DNA of 23,240 bases. It comes from an uncultured Oscillospiraceae bacterium (GTDB taxonomy: Bacteria; Bacillota; Clostridia; Oscillospirales; Acutalibacteraceae). Position numbers and translations under genes: made by a program. A model generated the notes under the pieces. The model saw only the letters and a program-made list of their open reading frames with translations, was not told the origin of the DNA and did no database searches. Within the stretch, counting starts at the first letter, position 1. Each line of letters starts with the position of its first letter. Shown here in pieces: positions 1 to 7,300 of the stretch. The stretch covers positions 1-23,240 of the forward strand of contig USCI01000038.1 in assembly GCA_900553255.1 (NCBI GenBank), in the 5' to 3' direction.

Positions 1-50
1 CGCCGCATTTGTGCAACCTGCTATCTGCCAACCAGTTTTTCGACACGCTG

Positions 51-83
51 AAGCGCCCATCCGGTGAAGGATGGGCGCTTTTG
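51..83. terminator. Strong hairpin, probable terminator at the left edge
   Basis: A perfect 12-bp inverted repeat, AAGCGCCCATCC (51-62) and GGATGGGCGCTT (69-80), encloses a 6-base loop. It is followed by TTTTG on the plus strand, so it fits best as a rho-independent terminator for a gene entering from the left. It also lies 11 bases beyond the end of the minus-strand ROK gene and may stop that transcript, although the minus side reads CTTCAGCG with no T-run. Confidence 0.75.
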
Positions 84-93
84 TATGCCCGGT

Positions 94-1260
94 TCAGATC
101 CCGCCGGGCAGTTGAAGATCAAAGTAGGCATCCAGCAGCCGAGATACGCTCGCGCAGTAGGCTTGATTCTGGTTAAGACGTGAGGGGAGGAGGACAATTG
201 GATGGGAGCGGCAGACCACCGAACGTTCCTGAATATAATAGTTAAGTCGAGCAAACAAATGTTCGTGACGATAATTCAGTTCACCGTAGAGAATGACCGC
301 GTCGATATCCAGAAAGTTGATGCAGTTAACGATCCCACTGGCGAGATACTCTGCCAGAAATTCCAGGATGTCCTGGGCGTAGTGTTTTCCGGAGTAGGCG
401 TCGTCCACCACTTTTTCGTACGAATCAAATCCAAAACGCTGTTGCAGCGCGGCGAGGGATACGTACTGCTCCAGGCAGCCATGATTGCCGCAGGGACACA
501 GCGGCCCGTGCAGATCCACGCTGGTGTGGCCGAGCTCACCGGCGAAGCCCGCGCTGCCGCGGACAATCTGCCCGTTGGACAGGATGGCGGAGCCGATGCC
601 GTCCATGATGACGACAAACAGGCTCTGCCGGAACTGCTTGACCGGATCCAGGTAGTACTCCATATTGGCTAGTAGCACTGCGTTGTTTTCCACGATTACT
701 GGCAGGTGAAAGAGCTCCTCTAACCGGTCGTGTAGCGGAAAATGATGAAATAGCGGAAACTTTGGCGGGGTCAGCACCATGCCAGACTGATAATCCAGCG
801 GACCGGGACAGCTGCAGCCTATGCCGATGCAGCGGGACGGTTCCAGGCCGCGGCCGGCGATCATCGCCATGGCGGCGTCGTAAATCCAGCGCAGCGTTTC
901 CTCGGGTGCGGAAAAACGGTCGGTGCGGCAGGCGGATACGTCGATCAGCTGCCCCTTCAGGTCGGTCAGCACCACCGAAACGTTTTTGCGGTGGAGGTTG
1001 ACGCCGACGGCATAGCGGTGGGTCGGGCAGATATCCAGAAGGATCGGCTTGCGGCCGGCCGCCGAGTCGAAAATGCCGACCTCCTGCACCAGCCCTTCCT
1101 GGATAAAATCATTGATAATCATGGTGACAGCCGATTTGGACAGGCTGATAGACTTGGATATGTCGATGCGGGAAATCGGGCGCTCCCGTATGCAGCGCAG
1201 CACCATCGCACGGTTGGCATTGCGGATTGTGGACATATTGGAGGCGTTTCGTTCTTCCAT
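94..1260 (-). CDS. ROK-family transcriptional repressor (NagC/XylR-like)
   Basis: The 388-residue protein has the length and layout of ROK repressors. An N-terminal winged helix-turn-helix (about residues 12-62, with SRIDISKSISLSKSAVT) is joined to a ROK sugar-binding fold. The ROK signature is visible: DGIGSAIL near 220, GELGH at 241-245, and the zinc motif CPCGNHGC (Cys255, 257, 262, with His245). The ENDAN stretch that supplies the catalytic Asp in ROK kinases reads ENNAV (191-195), so it should sense a sugar rather than phosphorylate it. A GGAAAGGA-like ribosome site precedes the ATG. It is divergent from the glycyl-radical operon and is the obvious local regulator, with the effector probably a substrate or intermediate of that pathway; this role is inferred from position. 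Family assignment is secure and the effector is unknown. Confidence 0.93.
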   Translation of the reverse strand: MEERNASNMSTIRNANRAMVLRCIRERPISRIDISKSISLSKSAVTMIINDFIQEGLVQEVGIFDSAAGRKPILLDICPTHRYAVGVNLHRKNVSVVLTDLKGQLIDVSACRTDRFSAPEETLRWIYDAAMAMIAGRGLEPSRCIGIGCSCPGPLDYQSGMVLTPPKFPLFHHFPLHDRLEELFHLPVIVENNAVLLANMEYYLDPVKQFRQSLFVVIMDGIGSAILSNGQIVRGSAGFAGELGHTSVDLHGPLCPCGNHGCLEQYVSLAALQQRFGFDSYEKVVDDAYSGKHYAQDILEFLAEYLASGIVNCINFLDIDAVILYGELNYRHEHLFARLNYYIQERSVVCRSHPIVLLPSRLNQNQAYCASVSRLLDAYFDLQLPGGI

Positions 1261-1328
1261 AACACCGGTTCCTTTCCCTTGATTCCCGCGTGCGGCACTA
1301 GCCGTTTCCGGAACAAGAACTTGTCTCT

Positions 1329-1357
1329 ATTTTTCCATAAAACGCAGCATTTGTCAA
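1329..1357 (-). promoter_or_regulatory. Probable promoter of the ROK repressor gene
   Basis: Read on the minus strand, TTGACA (1352-1357) is followed after 17 bp by AAAAAT (1329-1334), a weaker -10 hexamer. A small inverted repeat, ACAAG-AA-CTTGT (1313-1324), lies where transcription would begin and could be an autoregulatory site. The -35 is a perfect consensus; the -10 matches 4 of 6. Confidence 0.55.
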
Positions 1358-1404
1358 CAGAAAGATAACGAATACGTCGGGAAAGTCCCGATAAAAAACA
1401 TCAT

Positions 1405-1420
1405 TAATTTTTTGAAATTA
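1405..1420. promoter_or_regulatory. Inverted repeat upstream of the operon promoter, candidate operator
   Basis: A perfect 6-4-6 inverted repeat, TAATTT-TTTG-AAATTA, ends two bases before the -35 hexamer of the glycyl-radical operon. ROK repressors bind AT-rich palindromes, so this is a reasonable candidate operator for the divergent repressor. AT-rich DNA makes such repeats easier to find by chance. Confidence 0.4.
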
Positions 1421-1422
1421 TA

Positions 1423-1451
1423 TTGACATTTGTAAATGATGACTATATAAT
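1423..1451 (+). promoter_or_regulatory. Consensus sigma-A promoter of the glycyl-radical operon
   Basis: TTGACA (1423-1428), a 17-bp spacer and TATAAT (1446-1451) match the housekeeping consensus at all twelve positions. It sits in an AT-rich island of about 120 bp within GC-rich DNA. A promoter this strong ahead of a catabolic operon implies tight repression, which fits the adjacent ROK regulator. Confidence 0.9.
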
Positions 1452-1452
1452 G

Positions 1453-1469
1453 AAATTGATAATTAGTTT
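1453..1469. promoter_or_regulatory. Imperfect palindrome over the transcription start, candidate operator
   Basis: AAATTGATAATTAGTTT is an imperfect palindrome (12 of 16 paired positions match) directly downstream of the -10 box, where a bound repressor would block initiation. It contains TTAGTTT, which resembles the half-site of Firmicutes XylR-type ROK operators as I remember it. Binding is inferred. Confidence 0.4.
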
Positions 1470-1509
1470 ATAGAAAGAACAAAACAGGACAAGGAAAGGC
1501 GGTGGGACA

Positions 1510-2373
1510 ATGGTGCTGCGGATTTTTCAGAAGGGTTTTAATTATTCCCAGGACGGCCCGGGGAACCGCCTGGTCTATCATCTGCAGGGCTGCAACATGC
1601 GCTGCCGCTGGTGTGCCAACCCGGAAGGGATCGCCTGGGAGCCGCCGCTGATGGTGACCGGCGAGCTGGAGGACGGCTGCTGTCCGCATCACGCGGTGAA
1701 CGGCGGGCAGCTGGACCGTGCGCGGTGCGCGGGCTGCCGAAGCCGGGAATGTGTGAACGAGCACCGCAGCCGGTTTCTCACCTGCAAGGCGTCCGACGTC
1801 CCGGTGGAGGAAATTCTCCGGGAGGCGGTCGGCTGCCGGCCGATGTATTTTGAGGGCGGCGGCGTCACCTTCACCGGCGGCGAGCCGACGCAGCAGTGGG
1901 AGGCGCTGGGTTTCCTGCTCAGAGGACTGCAGGCCGAGCACATACATACGGCGATCGAAACCAACGGCACCCACCCGCATCTGGAGGAGCTGTTCGGGGC
2001 GATCGACCATCTGATTATGGATATCAAGCAGACCGATTCCGCCATCCATAAAGCCTATACCGGAATCGGCAACGAGAACATTCTGGACAATATCCGCAGG
2101 GCGGCGGCTGTGCTACCACTTCATCTGCGCATCCCGCTCATCCACGGGGTGAACGACCGGCCGGAGGATCAGGAGGCTTTCCTGCGGTTTTTCCGCACCC
2201 TCCCGATGGAAACGGTGACGGTGGAGATCCTGCCGTACCACGAATACGGCAAGGATAAGTGGAAGCAGTGCGGGATGACCTACACCATGACCGACGGCTT
2301 TGTCACACCGCAGACCGTCCGCGGCTTTGAAGAAGCGCTGCGTGCGGACGGTGTCACGGTGATCAAAACCTAA
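1510..2373 (+). CDS. Glycyl-radical-enzyme activating protein (radical SAM activase)
   Basis: The 287-residue protein belongs to the PflA-type activases, which use a [4Fe-4S] cluster and S-adenosylmethionine to place a radical on the glycine of their partner enzyme. The cluster motif CNMRCRWC (Cys28, 32, 35) and the SAM-binding TGGE (122-125) are present. Between them is an insert with Cys57, 58, 73, 76, 81 and 92. That is fewer cysteines than the eight of a full two-cluster ferredoxin insert, so one auxiliary cluster (perhaps Cys73/76/81/92) is more likely. An AGGAAAGG site precedes the ATG. The gene is first in the operon, 35 bp ahead of the glycyl radical enzyme that must be its substrate. 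Confidence 0.95.
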   Translation: MVLRIFQKGFNYSQDGPGNRLVYHLQGCNMRCRWCANPEGIAWEPPLMVTGELEDGCCPHHAVNGGQLDRARCAGCRSRECVNEHRSRFLTCKASDVPVEEILREAVGCRPMYFEGGGVTFTGGEPTQQWEALGFLLRGLQAEHIHTAIETNGTHPHLEELFGAIDHLIMDIKQTDSAIHKAYTGIGNENILDNIRRAAAVLPLHLRIPLIHGVNDRPEDQEAFLRFFRTLPMETVTVEILPYHEYGKDKWKQCGMTYTMTDGFVTPQTVRGFEEALRADGVTVIKT

Positions 2374-2408
2374 TCCATTTCATTTCGATAAAAGGAGTAT
2401 GATCCGAC

Positions 2409-4784
2409 ATGAGTATCCTGGAAACCATCGGCGCTGCCCGGATCACCGAGCAGGCCAAAGCCCTCTTTCAGGAGGAGCACAGCAAAAAAAGGCTGGACGG
2501 CTGGTTTTACAATAAGGAAATCCAGAAGGAATACGCCGAAGCCTATGCCGGCCTGCCGCGGGAGCTGCGGACGGCGCAGCTGCTGCGCGAGGTGGCGCGG
2601 CATATCCCGCTTTCCATCAGCGAGCACGCGGTTTTCGCGGGCACGCAGAGCGATTCCTTTGCCCGCAGCTATGCCCTGATCAATCCGTCGTTCAAGGTGG
2701 AATCCTTCGCTGGCTACTGCGATCCGACAGCGGTTTTCGGCGATATCGAGCCGGATGAGCATATTTCCCGGGAAAGGATCGAAGAGGTGCGCCGCTGGGA
2801 CGGCGAGAGCGATTATGTCCGCGCGCTGGCCGACACCTACGGCAAGGTGGAACGGTACACCGGCGAGGTCGCCTTCTTTATAGAGCAGGTCACCGGCCAT
2901 GTCGTTCCGGATATGCGCACCGCGCTGGCGCAGGGGGTCGACAGCATGACGGACCGTCTGCGCGCGGCGCTCGACCGGGAGACCGACGAGGAGAAAAAGG
3001 TCAATTTCCAGGCGATGCTGGTGGCGCTCGATGCGCTGCTGATCCTGGCGGAGCGCTATGCCGTTATCGCCGATGAGATGGTGCAGCAGGCGCAGGGCGA
3101 GCGCCGCGCGCAGCTTGAGCTGATGCGGGATACGCTGCGCCGTGTGCCGGCGAAGGGCGCCCGCACGCTTTATGAGGCGATCCAGAGCTTCATCCTGCTG
3201 TGGCAGATGATGTGCATGGAGCAGTCCCCGAACCCGTTCGCGTTTTCGGTGGGCAATGCGGACCGCATCTTTGAGCCGTACCGCGCGGCGGAGAACCTGC
3301 CGCGGGAGATGACGGCGGCGCTGCTCAAGCATCTGCTGGTGTTTTACAATGTCGGCGACCGCAGCTGGGCCATTTCCCAGAATATCATCGTCGGCGGGCG
3401 GGATCTCGCGGGCAACGACCTGACCAACGAGACCACTTATGCGCTGTTAGACGCCTACTATGATATGAATTTGCCGCAGCCGATCCTCTCGGTCAAGCTG
3501 CACCGGAACACCCCGGATGAGCTGTATGCCGCGATGGGGAAATTCTTCTTTACGCCGGGCTGCCTGACCCCCTCGCTGTTCAACGACGATTCGCTGTTTG
3601 CGGTGCTGCAGCGTGCCGGCGTGGACGCCGAGGACGTCGCGGACTATTCCGTTGCCGGCTGCCAGGAACCGCTGATTATGGGCCGCGACAACGGCAACAC
3701 CACCAACAGCTGGCTGAATCTGCCGAAGATCCTGGAGCTGACGCTGCACGGCGGCGTCTCCACGGTGACCGGCGCACGCATCGGCGAGGAGGAACCCGCG
3801 GTCGAGCCGGCGGTGCTGCTTTCGCAGGTGCGGGAACGGTTCTATGCGCAGGTGGAGAAGTACGTCGACATCATGGCCGAGGCGGCCAACAACGCCTCTC
3901 ATGCGGTGTCCCTGCTGCCGGTGCCGTTCCTGAGCACCCTGATGGGCGGCATCGACAGCGGCTACGATATGCGCGACACCGCCCACCAGGGAACCAAATA
4001 CAACGGCAGCGGCTGCCTGATTCACGGCATTTCGGTGGTGGCGGATTCCTTTACTGCGATCGACTGCCTGCTCAGAGACCGGCCGCAGGACGCAGGCCGG
4101 CTGCTGACGGCGCTCGAAAAGAATTTTGAAGGGGACGACGAGCTGCGCAGCTACCTGCTGTCCTGTCCGAAATACGGCAACAACTGTGAGTCGGTGGACC
4201 GGGAAACCGCCGAGGTGGCCAGCCGGGTGGCGGATATCGTCGCCGCCCGCAAGAACTACCTGGGCAATCCGTTCCGGCCCGATTTCAGCACCCCCTCGAC
4301 CCACCTGCTGTACGGCTACTGGGTGGGCGCGACGCCGGACGGGCGCAAGGCGCGGGACATGATCAACTACGGCGTGGACCCGCTGTACGGCGACGCCCAG
4401 TCGGGGCTCGGGTTTCGCACCCTGTCGATCTTCCGTCTGCCGTTTGAAAAGATGAACGGCGGCTACGCTTCCCACTTCGGCATCGATCCGAAGTACTTCC
4501 GCGGGGAAACCTACGAGGAGAAGGGGATGGAGTTCAAAAACCGGGTGATTGCCCCGCTGTACTTCAATGCGGAGCATACCGGCATCTCCCCATTTTATCT
4601 GTACGTCAACGTCACCACCCCCGACATGCTGCGCAAGGTGCTGGCTGAACCCCAAAAATACGCACCGAGCGGGGTGTATATCATGCGCATTCACGGCACC
4701 TTTGTCAACTTCCTGGATCTGTCGCCGGCCATTCAGAACGACATTATTACCCGGCTGGATCCGAAGTCGACGGCGCTGTGCTGA
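2409..4784 (+). CDS. Glycyl radical enzyme of the pyruvate formate-lyase-like family, substrate unknown
   Basis: The 791-residue protein has the length and landmarks of the dehydratase/eliminase branch of glycyl radical enzymes. GHVVPD (His164) lies in the N-terminal barrel. The catalytic thiyl Cys418 is in VAGCQEP with the neighbouring base Glu420, as in glycerol dehydratase-type GCxEP motifs; it is not the Cys-Cys pair of pyruvate formate-lyase. The radical loop near the C-terminus reads MRIHGTFVNF, with Gly763 lying 28 residues from the end as expected, but the usual RVxGY is replaced by RIHGT. After Cys418 the sequence is GRDNGNTTNSW, where diol dehydratases carry a GWHD-type stretch (from memory), so simple diol dehydration is not assured. 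A start supported by AAAGGAG (2391-2397) is used. Neighbours (activase, FGGY kinase, hexose-phosphate isomerase, ROK regulator) suggest a carbohydrate-derived substrate. Family is certain; reaction is unknown. Confidence 0.93.
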   Translation: MSILETIGAARITEQAKALFQEEHSKKRLDGWFYNKEIQKEYAEAYAGLPRELRTAQLLREVARHIPLSISEHAVFAGTQSDSFARSYALINPSFKVESFAGYCDPTAVFGDIEPDEHISRERIEEVRRWDGESDYVRALADTYGKVERYTGEVAFFIEQVTGHVVPDMRTALAQGVDSMTDRLRAALDRETDEEKKVNFQAMLVALDALLILAERYAVIADEMVQQAQGERRAQLELMRDTLRRVPAKGARTLYEAIQSFILLWQMMCMEQSPNPFAFSVGNADRIFEPYRAAENLPREMTAALLKHLLVFYNVGDRSWAISQNIIVGGRDLAGNDLTNETTYALLDAYYDMNLPQPILSVKLHRNTPDELYAAMGKFFFTPGCLTPSLFNDDSLFAVLQRAGVDAEDVADYSVAGCQEPLIMGRDNGNTTNSWLNLPKILELTLHGGVSTVTGARIGEEEPAVEPAVLLSQVRERFYAQVEKYVDIMAEAANNASHAVSLLPVPFLSTLMGGIDSGYDMRDTAHQGTKYNGSGCLIHGISVVADSFTAIDCLLRDRPQDAGRLLTALEKNFEGDDELRSYLLSCPKYGNNCESVDRETAEVASRVADIVAARKNYLGNPFRPDFSTPSTHLLYGYWVGATPDGRKARDMINYGVDPLYGDAQSGLGFRTLSIFRLPFEKMNGGYASHFGIDPKYFRGETYEEKGMEFKNRVIAPLYFNAEHTGISPFYLYVNVTTPDMLRKVLAEPQKYAPSGVYIMRIHGTFVNFLDLSPAIQNDIITRLDPKSTALC

Positions 4785-4816
4785 GAGATCACAACAAACG
4801 CTGCGGAGGACAGAAC

Positions 4817-6175
4817 ATGCGGACAATCGGACTGGATATCGGCACGACCACCATTTGCGCGTCGGTAGTGGACGGCGCGGACGGGACGGTGCTCGAGAGC
4901 CGCACGGTGCCGAACGCTTCCTTTTTGACCGGCCTCGCCCCCTGGCAGAAGCAGCAGGATCCCCGCCGGATCGAAAAAACGGCGCGCGAACTGACGGAGG
5001 ATATGCTCCGCCGGTTCGCGCCGGTCGGCGGGATCGGCGTGACCGGGCAGATGCACGGCATCGTCTATTTTGACGATGCCGGCCGGGCGGTCAGCCCGCT
5101 GTACACCTGGCAGGACGGCAGCGGCGATCAGCCCTGCGGGGACGGGCGTACCTATGTGCAGGTCATGGGCGAGGCGAGCGGCTATCCGCTGGCCACCGGT
5201 TTCGGTGCGGTCACCCACTACGTCCACCGGCAGCGGGGCGAGGTGCCGGCAGAAGCCTGCGGCTTCTGCACCATCCACGACTACATCGCCATGCGGCTCG
5301 CGGGGCAGAAGCGTCCGGCGGTGCATCCTTCGGACGCCGCGAGCCTCGGGCTGTTTTCGCTCGAGCAGAACGCTTTTGACCGGGCTGCTGTCGCGGCGCT
5401 GGATATGGAGGAGGGGCTGTTCCCGGAGACGGCGCAGGAGTATACCTGCCTCGGCCGGACGCCGCAGGGCGTCCCGGTGTTCACCGCCATCGGCGACAAC
5501 CAGGCCAGCTTTATCGGCGCGGTGCGGGACATGGACACCGCGGTGCTGGTCAACGTCGGCACCGGCAGCCAGATTTCGCTGCTTTCCGACCGGCTGGTCT
5601 ACGATCCTCTGCTGGAAACCCGGCCCTGTGTGGAGGGGCAGTTCCTGCTCGTAGGGTCTTCACTGTGCGGAGGGCGCGCGTATGCGCTACTGGAGGGCTT
5701 TTTCCGACAGATGATGCAGGAGGCGGGGGTGGACTGTGGCAGCCTGTATCCGGTGCTCGACCGGCTGTCCGCCGGTTTTGAGACGCTGCCCGACAAGCTG
5801 CATTTTTCCACCCAGTTCAGCGGGACGCGCCGGCATCCGGAGCAGCGCGCGAGCATCACAAATCTGGGCATCGGCAACTTTACGCCGCGCCATTTCGCCG
5901 TCGGTGTGCTCGAAGGGACGGCGGAGGAGCTGTATGCGTTTTATGCCGGCATGACCGCGCGGCCGGGATTCCGGCCGGAAACGGTGGTCGGCTCCGGCAA
6001 CGGCATCCGTCGGGGCGAGGTGCTCCGTCGGATGCTGGCGGCGAGGTTCGGCGCCCCGGTGAGGGTGCCCGCACATACCGAGGAGGCGGCCTACGGTGCG
6101 GCGCTGTATGCGCTGGTGGGGGCAGGTGCGTTCCCGAACATCCGGCAGGCCCAGCGGTGCATTCGGTATCAGTAA
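4817..6175 (+). CDS. FGGY-family carbohydrate kinase, sedoheptulokinase-like
   Basis: The 452-residue protein is an FGGY sugar kinase, which transfers phosphate from ATP to a terminal hydroxyl of a ketose or polyol. The phosphate-binding LDIGTTT (6-12), GVTGQMHG (74-81), TWQDG (97-101), TIHDY (152-156), catalytic Asp227 in IGDNQAS and NVGTGSQ (246-252) are all visible. The spacing and wording of GQMHG, TWQDG, ATGFG, TIHDY and GDxQAS recall animal sedoheptulokinase more than xylulokinase or glycerol kinase. The ATG at 4817 is preferred because GGAGGA (4805-4810) lies six bases before it; a GTG at 4778 would overlap the upstream gene and has no ribosome site. It should phosphorylate the substrate or product of the neighbouring radical enzyme; the actual sugar is unknown. 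Confidence 0.88.
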   Translation: MRTIGLDIGTTTICASVVDGADGTVLESRTVPNASFLTGLAPWQKQQDPRRIEKTARELTEDMLRRFAPVGGIGVTGQMHGIVYFDDAGRAVSPLYTWQDGSGDQPCGDGRTYVQVMGEASGYPLATGFGAVTHYVHRQRGEVPAEACGFCTIHDYIAMRLAGQKRPAVHPSDAASLGLFSLEQNAFDRAAVAALDMEEGLFPETAQEYTCLGRTPQGVPVFTAIGDNQASFIGAVRDMDTAVLVNVGTGSQISLLSDRLVYDPLLETRPCVEGQFLLVGSSLCGGRAYALLEGFFRQMMQEAGVDCGSLYPVLDRLSAGFETLPDKLHFSTQFSGTRRHPEQRASITNLGIGNFTPRHFAVGVLEGTAEELYAFYAGMTARPGFRPETVVGSGNGIRRGEVLRRMLAARFGAPVRVPAHTEEAAYGAALYALVGAGAFPNIRQAQRCIRYQ

Positions 6176-6229
6176 GGCGGCACAGGCCAGGGCGGCATTT
6201 GGCCTGACGAATAAAGACGAGGGTGTGAG

Positions 6230-7297
6230 TTGGTGGAAACGACCTATCAGTTGTCCGGGCATCCGTTGTTTTTTGCGCGCAACCGCGTTTTCCGGGTGTA
6301 TCAGGGCGGCAAGCTGTTCCACGGCTTTTTTGGTGATCCGCCGGAGGACGGCTGCTATCCGGAGGAATGGATCGCCTCGGCGGTGGAAGCGATCAACAGC
6401 GGCGGTACCCATCCGCCGCACGAGGGGGTATCCCGGATCGAGGATACCGACATTTACCTGGATGAGCTGCTGCGTGCCGAGCCGAAACGCATGCTCGGCG
6501 GACACAAGCCGATGGGCATACTGGTCAAGGCGCTCGACAGCGCCATCCGGCTGCCGATTCAGGCGCATCCGGATAAGGCCTTCTCCCGGCGGTATTTTCA
6601 CAGCGAGTTCGGCAAGGCCGAAATGTGGCTGGTGCTGGCGACCCGGGAAAACGCGTGTATCTATTTCGGATTCCGGCAGCCGGTTACACCCGAGCAGTTC
6701 TGTGCCGCCGTTCAGGCGAGCGAAACCGACAAGGACGCGATGGAGGCGCTGCTCAACCGCATACCGGTAAAGCCGGGCGACGTCTTTTTCATCCCGGCGA
6801 AGGCGGTGCACGCTATCGGTGCCGGCTGCCTGATCCTGGAAATCCAGGAGCCGACCGACTTTACCATTCAGCCGGAGGCCTGGTGCGGCGATTACCACCT
6901 CAACGATGAGGAAAAGTATCTGGGTTTGCCGATGCAGGATGCACTCAAATGCTTTGATTATTCGCTCAGCGGCAGCGCGGCCGAGCAGATCGGCCGCAAA
7001 ACGCCCCGCCTGCTCTCGCAGCAGGACGGCGTGTGTTCGGAGGAACTGCTGGGCAAGGCGGACACCGACTGCTTCCGCGTCCGGCGGCACCGTCTGGAGG
7101 CGGCGGCATTGACCGCCTTGTGCGCGCCGTCGGTGTGCGTGGTGACCGACGGGGAAGGGACGGTGCGCTGCGGCGATTTCAGCCGGCAGGTGAAAAAGGG
7201 CGATTATTTCTTCCTGCCGTATGCGGCGGCCGGACAGTGCCGGGTCGAGACCGGCACTGCGCTGGAACTGGTGGAGTGTCTGCCGCCGGAAACATAA
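6230..7297 (+). CDS. manA: Class I mannose-6-phosphate isomerase
   Basis: The 355-residue protein is a zinc-dependent cupin isomerase that interconverts mannose 6-phosphate and fructose 6-phosphate. The metal ligands are in place: Gln111 and His113 in PIQAHPDK, Glu131 in GKAEMW and His194 in KAVHAIG, followed by LEIQEPTDFT. The start is a TTG at 6230 with GAGGG (6219-6223) upstream; the GTG at 6233 is an equally possible start. It lies 54 bp after the sugar kinase with no terminator between, so it belongs to the same operon. Its role there may be to bring a sugar phosphate into glycolysis, or it may act on a related product. Family call is firm; the physiological substrate in this cluster is inference. 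Confidence 0.9.
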   Translation: MVETTYQLSGHPLFFARNRVFRVYQGGKLFHGFFGDPPEDGCYPEEWIASAVEAINSGGTHPPHEGVSRIEDTDIYLDELLRAEPKRMLGGHKPMGILVKALDSAIRLPIQAHPDKAFSRRYFHSEFGKAEMWLVLATRENACIYFGFRQPVTPEQFCAAVQASETDKDAMEALLNRIPVKPGDVFFIPAKAVHAIGAGCLILEIQEPTDFTIQPEAWCGDYHLNDEEKYLGLPMQDALKCFDYSLSGSAAEQIGRKTPRLLSQQDGVCSEELLGKADTDCFRVRRHRLEAAALTALCAPSVCVVTDGEGTVRCGDFSRQVKKGDYFFLPYAAAGQCRVETGTALELVECLPPET

Positions 7298-7300
7298 TTG

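Noticed and set aside
2370..4826. Two long minus-strand open frames across the glycyl radical enzyme
   Set aside because: They are antisense shadows with low-complexity, His- and Arg-rich translations and no start context.
6180..6229. Terminator or promoter between the kinase and isomerase genes
   Set aside because: No hairpin with a T-run and no convincing -35/-10 pair; the genes are treated as one operon.
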